Of a DNA stretch of 8,054 nucleotides, positions 1-5,295 are shown in pieces. Position numbers and translations under genes: made by a program. The notes under the pieces were generated by a model. That model saw only the letters and a program-made list of their open reading frames with translations. It made no database searches and was not told where the DNA came from. Position 1 is the stretch's first letter. Every line of letters begins with the position of its first letter. The stretch is from Methylocystis sp. (lineage in GTDB: Bacteria; Pseudomonadota; Alphaproteobacteria; Rhizobiales; Beijerinckiaceae). The stretch spans positions 1 to 8,054 of the forward strand of contig JALRFG010000085.1 of NCBI GenBank assembly GCA_023253795.1, in the 5' to 3' direction.

Positions 1-34
1 GCCCCCGCGCAATAATCCGTTCCGGATAAAGAAG

Positions 35-65
35 AACCTCCCGCCGACAGGCGGGAGGTTTTTTT
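35..65 (+). terminator. Rho-independent terminator of an off-window gene
   Basis: A perfect 11-bp stem (35-45 with 50-60) closes a four-base GACA loop and runs into seven T residues (59-65). This is a textbook intrinsic terminator for a plus-strand gene that ends left of the window. No reading frame is visible in bases 1-34, so that gene's product is unknown. Because the stem starts with AA and ends with TT, some activity in the other direction is possible, but the T tract favours the plus strand. Confidence 0.9.
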
Positions 66-115
66 GTATTCTGACGCGACTCGCGCATCAAAACATACGT
101 ATCGAGCCTCCGTCG

Positions 116-541
116 ATGAACCGCTCCCATCTGTCGCATTGGTTCTTTCTCGCCAGCGCCCTGCTGTATGCGCCTGCCGTCGCAGCCCAGACGGCGGATG
201 ATAGCTACGCCTGGATTGAGCCGCCCGCAGGGAAGCATTTAAACGCTGACCGTCGACGTGAACTGACGCTTCTGCGCGCCGCGCATGTTGCGGAGGAACG
301 CGGTTATACGCATTTCGAATTCATGCAGACGCGAGATGCGCCCGCGCGGGGCAGCGTTGCGGCGGACGCCTGGAGACTCACCGACGCCTATGGCAACGCC
401 TCGAACTCAATCTATCCGCCACGACTGACGTCTTCGCCGCTTCATACGCATGGCGCCGTGCTGGTGCATTTTTGTAATGAAAGCGAAGGAGGCTGTCCGG
501 GGCTCAGAGCGCATCGGGTGCTGCTTAATCTGAGCCCATAA
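116..541 (+). CDS. Small secreted protein of unknown function
   Basis: A 141-residue protein that I cannot assign to a characterised family. Residues 1-24 form a signal peptide: Arg3, a hydrophobic core WFFLASALLYAPAVAA, and a likely signal peptidase I cut after Ala24 (AVAA/Q). There is no lipobox cysteine. The mature part has a helical segment at 49-68 (ELTLLRAAHVAEERGYTHFE). This resembles the 'L-RAAE-A-ERGY-F' segment of the CC0125/CC1285-type alphaproteobacterial envelope lipoproteins, but only weakly, so that link is inference. Cys120 and Cys127 lie near the C-terminus and could form a disulfide in the periplasm. No in-frame start exists just upstream and no good Shine-Dalgarno precedes the ATG. 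It is a single gene, flanked by a terminator on the left and a convergent gene 14 bp to the right. Confidence 0.75.
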   Translation: MNRSHLSHWFFLASALLYAPAVAAQTADDSYAWIEPPAGKHLNADRRRELTLLRAAHVAEERGYTHFEFMQTRDAPARGSVAADAWRLTDAYGNASNSIYPPRLTSSPLHTHGAVLVHFCNESEGGCPGLRAHRVLLNLSP

Positions 542-555
542 AACCCGCGTCAGCC

Positions 556-1242
556 TCAATCTGATGCAATGCGCTGCGCAAATTCATCCATCGCTGTTTG
601 CGAGAGAGCCGCGTCCATCAGTTTTGGAATGAGCGCCGGCGGCAGGGTCATGTCTCGACTATAGGCGAGAGATTGTGTGAGAAGGTCGAGGTCCCCCAGG
701 CTCGCCAGCAGCAGCAGCCCTTTTTTCTCGCGCATAATCTCGACAATGCAGGTCAATTGCCGCTCCCAATCGGGACTGTTTTTCAACAGACGCCCGAAAT
801 AAACGGCGACGCCGTCTGCGCCTGACTCCATCGCGAGCAACGCCTGCGCCGGCGTAAACACGCCTGTCACCAGAGTTTTGCATCTTGAGCGTCGCAGCAT
901 GTCGATGCTGCGTAAATGCGCCAGCGTTGGCGGCAATTTGATCCACAGCGCGGGCGCATGAGCGGTCGAACCAGCATGCGCCAGTTGCGCCAGACATGCG
1001 CTGGCCAATTCTTGTGTTTGTGCGCCGGCGTCAATCGTCTGGATCATGAAATGGCGCACGCGCGGGTCTTCGCCCGCAAATCGACAAAGCGATTCACAAA
1101 ACAGCCGATACGCTGCGTAAGACAAAGCGTCCTGACCAGCCGCCTGTGCGATCAGTTTGGGATTGGTGGTGAATCCCGAAAACGCCGGATTGTCGAGGGC
1201 GACATGTATTTCCGTCGTCGCCGCAGTATCAACGAGAAGCAT
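556..1242 (-). CDS. Fructose-6-phosphate aldolase / transaldolase-like protein
   Basis: A 228-residue class I aldolase of the small transaldolase (FSA/TalC) subfamily, which is normally about 215-225 residues. These cytosolic TIM-barrel enzymes cleave or form fructose 6-phosphate, or transfer dihydroxyacetone units, through a lysine Schiff base. Recognisable positions are Asp5 on the first strand (LLVDTA), the TTNPK loop at 25-29, Gln68, the Schiff-base Lys102 in IKLP, TPAQALL at 130-136, and Tyr148 in AVYFGR. The Lys102-to-Tyr148 spacing of 46 equals Lys85-to-Tyr131 in E. coli FsaA as I recall that sequence. The C-terminal LLLLASLGD and MTLPPALIPKLM segments match the family. The start lies 16 bp after the stop of the LprI-like gene and no clear Shine-Dalgarno is visible, so translation may depend on upstream transcription or coupling. 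Whether it is an aldolase or a transaldolase cannot be told from sequence alone. Confidence 0.88.
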   Translation of the reverse strand: MLLVDTAATTEIHVALDNPAFSGFTTNPKLIAQAAGQDALSYAAYRLFCESLCRFAGEDPRVRHFMIQTIDAGAQTQELASACLAQLAHAGSTAHAPALWIKLPPTLAHLRSIDMLRRSRCKTLVTGVFTPAQALLAMESGADGVAVYFGRLLKNSPDWERQLTCIVEIMREKKGLLLLASLGDLDLLTQSLAYSRDMTLPPALIPKLMDAALSQTAMDEFAQRIASD

Positions 1243-1258
1243 GTGTGCGTCGCTGACG

Positions 1259-1846
1259 TCAGACCCTGCCCTTATATTGACTCCAGACCCAGGCCTTCGA
1301 CGGGAGCGGCTTCACCGGTGTCGGAGAAGCAGGCGCATCCGGCGTCGGTTTCGCGCTGCTGCGCGCCGTGGGTTGCGGTTCGGCGGTCGTTTGCAGCAGA
1401 GCCGCCGGCCGAGGCGCTGATGATGGCGACGCGGGCGCCGCTGTCGTCGTCGTTGCGCCGGCTTGTGGCGGCGTCTGTTTCGCGGCGGGCGCGATCACGC
1501 CGGGATCGCGTCTCAGCTTGCTGATGGCGTAGCCGACAAGAAGGGCGAATAAAATCCCCGCCAGAATAAAAGCGATCCTGTGTTTGTTCTTGTGCTTCTG
1601 GACAGCCTGTTTCTCTTGTCGGGAGATGGGTTTGGCCTGTTCCTCCATCTCCTTCTCAAGCACGTCTGTCGCCTCAGACTCGAGCTCAGATTCCGCGCGA
1701 ATTTCTTTCTCAACATCGGAGCGCCATTCACGATCGCCACTGTCCTTCGGACGCGCATCGGCAAGCGCGGGGGCTTTGTTCTGAGACGCGTTATTATCGT
1801 TCGCCGCGCTGTCTGCCTCGCTTTCAACTGGCGGTTGATCGAGCAC
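1259..1846 (-). CDS. Membrane-spanning C-terminal part of a frame-disrupted LprI-domain protein
   Basis: An open frame of 195 residues from a GTG codon. It stays open a further 11 codons upstream to a TGA at 1882-1880. Residues 1-80 are acidic and charged, with a likely helical or coiled segment (DVEKEIRAESELESEATDVLEKEMEE, about 44-69). Residues 91-109 (IAFILAGILFALLVGYAIS) form one transmembrane helix flanked by KHKNKHR and KLRR. The tail (about 115-185) is low-complexity Pro/Ala/Thr. No Shine-Dalgarno precedes the GTG. The frame overlaps the LprI-like frame by 334 bp, which is unlikely for two independent genes. The composition here looks protein-like, whereas the overlapping frame becomes Arg-rich. 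I therefore infer that this is the true C-terminus of the upstream gene, reached by a one-base frame change near 1875-1878. Confidence 0.7.
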   Translation of the reverse strand: MLDQPPVESEADSAANDNNASQNKAPALADARPKDSGDREWRSDVEKEIRAESELESEATDVLEKEMEEQAKPISRQEKQAVQKHKNKHRIAFILAGILFALLVGYAISKLRRDPGVIAPAAKQTPPQAGATTTTAAPASPSSAPRPAALLQTTAEPQPTARSSAKPTPDAPASPTPVKPLPSKAWVWSQYKGRV

Positions 1847-2448
1847 TTCTTCCGTTCCCTCGGCAGACTTCGCCGGGGTTCAGCTTCGGCTGTCGTCGTC
1901 ACCGGCGGCGTCTCGGTCGCGGGCGGCTCTTTCAGCGCGGGCGGCTCTTTCAGCGTTGGCGTCGTAGCGGCGCTGCTGACCGGCGTCGTCGCTTCTGGCG
2001 TCGCGGGCGTTTCTACAGGCGCTGGCGCTTCCGTTTTCGCTACAGGCGGATTAAGCGCGACGGTGGGTTCGTTCTTAACCGCCGCTTCAGGCGCAGGATC
2101 CGGGATTTCCAGCCCGGCGCCGTTTTGATTGAAGACGCGGATCGACTCGCGTTGCGCTTTTTCGATGCAGACGACGTCGGCCTTGCACTTCTGGCGCTGC
2201 CGGATCAGGGGCAGATTGATCTTGTTGGCCTGCGCTTTGCCAAGTTTTTCGCGCAGGAACAGATAGCCCTGGTTCGCAATGTGATCGAGCGCAGTCAGTT
2301 GCGGATTTTTACAAATCGCCTGTTCGTCCGGCGACATATGTTGCGAGCAGGAGAAGCTGGGGCTTGGCGCTGCGAACGCCGTCGCCGGGCCAAGGCCGGT
2401 CATCGCCAGAAACGTCAGCAACCAGAACCGATGCAGCGACTTGAACAT
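1513..2448 (-). CDS. Exported LprI-domain protein, N-terminal part; reading frame broken near 1878
   Basis: Translation probably starts at the ATG at 2448, which has GGAG six bases upstream and begins a signal peptide (MFKSLHRFWLLTFLAMTGLGPATAFAA). The frame is open back to 2538, but those extra residues are not protein-like. After the signal comes an LprI/DUF1311-type domain (about 32-108) with four cysteines (34, 46, 88, 94) in the usual pattern: SCSQ..SPDEQAIC.NP.L..LD, then RQ.C..D..CI..A...RI. The LprI family takes its name from an M. tuberculosis lipoprotein reported as a lysozyme inhibitor; here the domain only implies an extracytoplasmic role. A Pro/Thr/Ala linker follows (about 115-190). 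From codon 191 the frame turns into Arg/Ser-rich nonsense to the stop at 1513, while the acidic continuation lies in the -1 frame. The formal 311-residue product is therefore probably not the real protein. Adding one base to the C4 run gives about 396 residues: signal, LprI domain, linker, acidic helix, transmembrane helix, Pro-rich tail. Confidence 0.7.
   Translation of the reverse strand: MFKSLHRFWLLTFLAMTGLGPATAFAAPSPSFSCSQHMSPDEQAICKNPQLTALDHIANQGYLFLREKLGKAQANKINLPLIRQRQKCKADVVCIEKAQRESIRVFNQNGAGLEIPDPAPEAAVKNEPTVALNPPVAKTEAPAPVETPATPEATTPVSSAATTPTLKEPPALKEPPATETPPVTTTAEAEPRRSLPRERKKCSINRQLKARQTARRTIITRLRTKPPRLPMRVRRTVAIVNGAPMLRKKFARNLSSSLRRQTCLRRRWRNRPNPSPDKRNRLSRSTRTNTGSLLFWRGFYSPFLSATPSAS
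1875..1878 (-). other. Probable frameshift site (C4 run)
   Basis: On the coding strand the sequence reads GCT GAA CCCC GGCG. The LprI frame reads A-E-P-R-R-S, and the other frame reads P-A-K-S-A-E-G-T-E-E-V. The -1 frame has a TGA at 1882-1880, so the switch must occur at or after 1879. That is where the first frame loses its Pro/Thr/Ala/Glu character. A fifth C would join the two into A-E-P-P-A-K-S. A missing base in the assembly, a real mutation and recoding all fit. No classic X-XXY-YYZ slippery heptamer is present. Confidence 0.6.
1919..1954. repeat. Perfect 18-bp tandem duplication
   Basis: An 18-bp unit at 1919-1936 is repeated exactly at 1937-1954. It lies in frame in the Pro-rich linker of the LprI-like protein and encodes LKEPPA twice. 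It looks like a recent slippage duplication in a low-complexity linker. Confidence 0.9.
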
Positions 2449-2536
2449 GCCTGTCTCCGAGACTGACGAACCCCGCAAAATATTGAGCGAAGCATAACAT
2501 TGGCCGGGCGAAGGTGAAATGCCCTGTTGAAATGGC

Positions 2537-2544
2537 ATGGTTAA
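2537..2544 (-). promoter_or_regulatory. Candidate CtrA-type 8-mer in a divergent promoter region
   Basis: The minus strand reads TTAACCAT, which is an exact match to the 8-mer form of the CtrA recognition motif described for alphaproteobacteria. It lies 89 bp before the LprI-like start and 64 bp before the hydrolase start, in the 159-bp gap between the two divergent genes. An 8-mer can occur by chance, and no second half-site stands beside it. Neither gene has a convincing -35/-10 pair in this gap. Confidence 0.25.
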
Positions 2545-2607
2545 ATAAGATGGTGAAACCGCTTGCCCTGCCCTCTCGCAAGTCTATGATTTTGAGATCA
2601 TGAAGAG

Positions 2608-3513
2608 ATGCTTTCGATGAGCGGGGCGCTCGCCTCTGGCGCCGTTGGGCCTGCGATAGAACAGGTGTCGCCCCGGATTCGCCGGCTCCTTGCGCCCAAT
2701 CCCGGTCCCTTCACCCATACAGGAACCTGCGTCTATATCGTCGGCGAGACGGAGGTCGCCATTATCGACCCGGGGCCGGCGGAGGCCGCCCATGTCACGG
2801 CGATGCTGGAAGCGGTCGCCGGGGCGCGGCTGCGCTATGTTCTGGTGACGCATAGCCATCGCGATCATTCACCCGCCGCACAATTACTCAAGGAAGCCAC
2901 CGGCGCATGCATCGCCGGTTGTGCGCCCTATGTGGAGCCCGCAGACATCGCCGTGACCGGCGTCGGGCTGGACGCGGCGCATGACCGCGACTACGCACCG
3001 GATCTTATCCTCACCGAAGCGATGAGATTGTCGCTTGGCGATGCGACGCTCGAAACCTTCGCCACGCCCGGACACACGGCGAACCATCTCTGTTTCGGGC
3101 TTGTGGAGGAACAGGCGCTGTTTACCGGCGATCATGTGATGCGCTGGTCGACGACGGTCGTCGCGCCGCCGGATGGTTGCATGCGCGATTATATGACGTC
3201 GCTGGAGCGTCAGCGTCAGCGTGACGATCTTGTGTTGTGGCCGGCGCATGGCGAACCGATCCGACGTCCGCAACGCTATTTGCGCGCGCTCTATAATCAT
3301 CGGCGTGCGCGTGAGGCGTCGATCCTGCAACGTCTGTCAGAAGGCGACGATACGATTCAACAGATTGTCAGTCGTATTTACGCCGGCGTCGATCCACCCC
3401 TGCATGGCGCCGCCGCGATGACCGTCTTTGCGCATCTTGAAGATCTGGTGGAGCGCGGCCGGGCCTTCAGCGAAGGTCCGCCGACGCTCGCGGCGCGTTA
3501 CTTTATCCGATGA
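2608..3513 (+). CDS. Metallo-beta-lactamase-fold hydrolase (LACTB2/glyoxalase II-like)
   Basis: A 301-residue cytosolic MBL-fold hydrolase, likely binding two Zn ions. Metal ligands are visible in order: His82, His84, Asp86 and His87 in THSHRDH, His156 in TPGHT, Asp175 in FTGDH and His214 in PAHG. The C-terminal 70 residues (about 228-300) match the winged-helix extension seen in LACTB2-like members: helices through IQQIVSRIYAG, then AAAMTVFAHLEDLVERGRA. Family members hydrolyse thioesters such as S-lactoylglutathione, lactones or RNA, so the substrate cannot be assigned. No export signal is seen. The ATG at 2608 has little ribosome-binding sequence at proper spacing. The in-frame ATG at 2617 has AGAG nine bases upstream and may be the true start. 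Its 3' end lies 9 bp from the convergent ftsB stop with no terminator between, so the two transcripts probably overlap. Confidence 0.9.
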   Translation: MLSMSGALASGAVGPAIEQVSPRIRRLLAPNPGPFTHTGTCVYIVGETEVAIIDPGPAEAAHVTAMLEAVAGARLRYVLVTHSHRDHSPAAQLLKEATGACIAGCAPYVEPADIAVTGVGLDAAHDRDYAPDLILTEAMRLSLGDATLETFATPGHTANHLCFGLVEEQALFTGDHVMRWSTTVVAPPDGCMRDYMTSLERQRQRDDLVLWPAHGEPIRRPQRYLRALYNHRRAREASILQRLSEGDDTIQQIVSRIYAGVDPPLHGAAAMTVFAHLEDLVERGRAFSEGPPTLAARYFIR

Positions 3514-3522
3514 ACGCTTAAA

Positions 3523-3852
3523 TCACTGTCGATCGAGCGGAGTTATCAGAACGACGACCTCGTTTTTATGAACGCGTCCGAGAGTCTTGCGGACTTCGTC
3601 TTCGAGAATGTCGGCGTCAACTTTCTCACCCTTGATCAGGGCGAGTCGCCGCTCAAATTGCAGGCGCTGCATTTTGAGCATGTCGCGTTCGAACTTGAGC
3701 TGCGTGAGCTTCTGCTCATATTCCTCGCCGGTTTTCAGCCCGCGCTGTCCATGCACGGCGTGCCAGACGAAATAGCTCGTCACGCTGCCGGCGACGGAGA
3801 CCAGCACGAGAGAAAAAAGAAGTTGGCGCGAGAAGATACGACGGAGCAGCAT
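3523..3852 (-). CDS. ftsB: Septum formation initiator, FtsB/DivIC family
   Basis: A 109-residue bitopic membrane protein of the divisome. FtsB pairs with FtsL and FtsQ at the division site and signals septal peptidoglycan synthesis. Residues 1-10 are basic and cytoplasmic, and 11-31 form the transmembrane helix. YFVWHAVHGQRGL at 27-39 matches the alphaproteobacterial juxtamembrane signature. Residues 43-75 form a coiled coil with regular Leu/Met spacing and many Lys, Glu and Arg. The C-terminal DADILEDEVRKTLGRVHKNEVVVL (79-102) is the typical ending, equivalent to D-LDE-AR-LG-..NE-V-L. It lies 49 bp downstream of popZ on the same strand and is probably co-transcribed. In many alphaproteobacteria ftsB sits between eno and pdhA, so this location is unusual. 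A second copy elsewhere cannot be excluded. Confidence 0.87.
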   Translation of the reverse strand: MLLRRIFSRQLLFSLVLVSVAGSVTSYFVWHAVHGQRGLKTGEEYEQKLTQLKFERDMLKMQRLQFERRLALIKGEKVDADILEDEVRKTLGRVHKNEVVVLITPLDRQ

Positions 3853-3901
3853 GGCGTAAGTCTATCTCCGCCATGGTGTAGACGAGGTTAACGCAAGCGC
3901 A

Positions 3902-4585
3902 TCAGGCGCTCCCGCCACGGGCGACGCGCTCAATCTCGGCGCGCACAAGCTTTTCAACAATGCCGGGCAGATTATCGTCGAGCCATTCCCGCAGCATGGG
4001 CCGCAACAACTCACGGACCAGTTCGTCCATCCGTGCGGCGTCGCCGAACATGCGGGTGGCCGCCAGGGTTTCGAACTGGGCGGCGATGGACGCCGCCGTG
4101 GTGGCGGAGACCAGCGGTGACGCCGGCTCCATCTCCGGCGGTCGGGCCACGGGCGGCGTCGCCGGGCGGGTGGCGACTGGCGGCAAAACAGGCGGCGCGG
4201 CAATCGGCGCGACATGCGACGCTATGGGCGGTAGATCAAATTCGGCCGTTTCCAGAATTTCGGCCGCCTGGCGGAACGCGCCGCGGCTTTGCGCCTCGCT
4301 GGAGGCTTTCAACTGGCGCAGAATATTGTCGCGACGCTCTTCAACGGGGTCTGGCTGGACGTCCTCGGCCGCAGATTGATCATAAGCGTGCGGATCGGCG
4401 GCTTCTGACGTAATCTCGTCGTCATAGGCCGGTTCCGGCCGGGACAGAGCGTCATCGAAGCGGGCGTTTTGATCGTCGGAAATAATCCGGCGGATCGATG
4501 CGAGGATCTCCTCCATCGACGGTTCATGGGTGCGCCGCTTCTCGTCGACGGCATAGGCTGAAGCGGTTGCTTTTGCTGCGCTCAT
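3902..4585 (-). CDS. popZ: Polar organizing protein PopZ family (DUF2497)
   Basis: A 227-residue, largely disordered protein. PopZ assembles into a polar matrix that, in Caulobacter, anchors the ParB-parS centromere and cell-cycle signalling proteins. The diagnostic N-terminal helix is present at 22-38 (PSMEEILASIRRIISDD). A middle region follows, acidic at about 40-85 and rich in Pro/Ala/Val at about 118-158, where family members vary most. The C-terminal assembly helices span about 165-223 and include RMDELVRELLRPMLREWLDDNLPGIVEKLVRAEIERVAR, listed here as positions 185-223. No good Shine-Dalgarno precedes the ATG; the nearest purine run, AGGA, lies about 12 bases away. The N-terminal 18 residues before RTHEPSMEE are longer than in some homologues. 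It is the first gene of a probable popZ-ftsB unit. In several alphaproteobacteria popZ instead lies next to valS, which is not seen here. Confidence 0.93.
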   Translation of the reverse strand: MSAAKATASAYAVDEKRRTHEPSMEEILASIRRIISDDQNARFDDALSRPEPAYDDEITSEAADPHAYDQSAAEDVQPDPVEERRDNILRQLKASSEAQSRGAFRQAAEILETAEFDLPPIASHVAPIAAPPVLPPVATRPATPPVARPPEMEPASPLVSATTAASIAAQFETLAATRMFGDAARMDELVRELLRPMLREWLDDNLPGIVEKLVRAEIERVARGGSA

Positions 4586-4651
4586 AAAAGGGAGGCGTCC
4601 TGCCGGTGATCTATTGAGATTTTGATAGCTGTGTGCCGTTATTGGCGACGC

Positions 4652-4701
4652 GAATCAATGATCCATAATTGAATTCCACACTTTTTGAGGCCATGTGTCA
4701 C
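4652..4701 (-). promoter_or_regulatory. Candidate popZ promoter with an overlapping imperfect palindrome
   Basis: Reading leftward, GTGACA at 4701-4696 (5 of 6 to TTGACA) is followed 17 bases later by TGGAAT at 4678-4673 (4 of 6 to TATAAT). This would give an untranslated leader of about 80 bases before popZ. An imperfect dyad, GAATCAAT with ATTGAATTC (4652-4659 and 4668-4676), overlaps the -10 and could be an operator. All of this is motif reading only. Confidence 0.3.
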
Positions 4702-4826
4702 TTAACGGGCGCTACAAATCCTATTATGGCGTCAAAGATCAGTCCGGCGTCGGCCGGGTCTGAAAGAATGACTGGCGGGAGGCGGAAGTCTCCCTCAATT
4801 CCTAGTTGAATATTGGAGCACCGCCT

Positions 4827-5210
4827 ATGACGCTCAAATCCCCCCGCCGCCTTCTTCTGGGCGGCGTCGCCGTCGGCATATTCACTGTCGCGGCGATTGC
4901 GCCGGTTCTGGCGGCCAGTCGCGCCGCCCCGGGGGGCAAGGGCGTTGAGGCCGGTCGCTACTCCGTCCTGCGCGACGACAAGGATACGAACTGCATGGTC
5001 ACGCTCAATCCGGGCGGCAAGGCGCAGCTCGCGCCGGCCTGCCGGGACAATGGCATTGTGGTGTTTGATCCGATGAGCTGGAGAGGCGACGCCGGCAAGA
5101 TCATTCTGACGGCCCGCAAGGGCCACAAGCTGGAGCTTTTGCGCGGCGACGACAATGTCTGGCGTCGGGATGGCGCGGTCGGCAAAGGGCTCGGACTGCG
5201 GCCGATGTAA
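4827..5210 (+). CDS. Secreted protein with an Inh/Omp19-like protease-inhibitor domain
   Basis: A 127-residue exported protein. The ATG at 4827 is chosen because GGAG lies nine bases upstream and the signal peptide then starts cleanly: MTLKSPRRLL, a hydrophobic stretch LGGVAVGIFTVAAIAPVLAA, cleavage near residue 30. An in-frame TTG at 4806 would add seven residues ahead of this. The mature domain (about 42-115) has the AprI/Inh-type pattern: GRYSVLRDD, Cys56-x-VTLNPGGKAQLAPA-Cys72, an aromatic SW (84-85), then LTARKGHKLELLRGDDNVWRRDG. The cysteines would form the conserved disulfide of the eight-stranded barrel. Family members inhibit secreted serralysin-type metalloproteases or, in Brucella Omp19, other proteases. 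No protease gene is nearby, so the target is unknown. Upstream, TATTAT at 4722 is a possible -10 with no good -35. The gene ends at the bidirectional terminator. Confidence 0.78.
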   Translation: MTLKSPRRLLLGGVAVGIFTVAAIAPVLAASRAAPGGKGVEAGRYSVLRDDKDTNCMVTLNPGGKAQLAPACRDNGIVVFDPMSWRGDAGKIILTARKGHKLELLRGDDNVWRRDGAVGKGLGLRPM

Positions 5211-5233
5211 TTCGGCCCTCTTCTTCCGGGGAT

Positions 5234-5280
5234 AAAAAAACCGGGCGGCTCCATCTGGATCCGCCCGGTTTTTGTTTTTT
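5234..5280. terminator. Bidirectional Rho-independent terminator
   Basis: An eight-base GC stem (CCGGGCGG at 5241-5248 with CCGCCCGG at 5261-5268) is flanked by seven A residues on the left and a T5-G-T6 tract on the right. The A and T tracts extend the stem to about 13 pairs. It lies 23 bp after the stop of the secreted inhibitor-like gene and 15 bp after the convergent desaturase stop. It can end both transcripts because each strand shows a T tract after the hairpin. Confidence 0.93.
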
Positions 5281-5295
5281 GTCTCGTGATCGGGC

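Noticed and set aside
916..1524. Plus-strand frame of 202 residues
   Set aside because: It is antisense to the aldolase and the C-terminal part of the LprI-like gene, and is Arg/Ser-rich with no recognisable motif.
1875..1882. Programmed -1 ribosomal frameshift signal
   Set aside because: No X-XXY-YYZ slippery heptamer is present, and a C4 run is too short for strong transcriptional slippage. A base error or mutation is simpler, though recoding is not formally excluded.
1580..2128. Plus-strand frame of 182 residues rich in Val/Gly/Ala
   Set aside because: It is the complement of the low-complexity Pro/Thr/Glu linker and acidic region of the LprI-like protein; long frames opposite such DNA are expected.
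3862..4215. Minus-strand Arg/Pro-rich frame
   Set aside because: It is a frame-shifted shadow of popZ.
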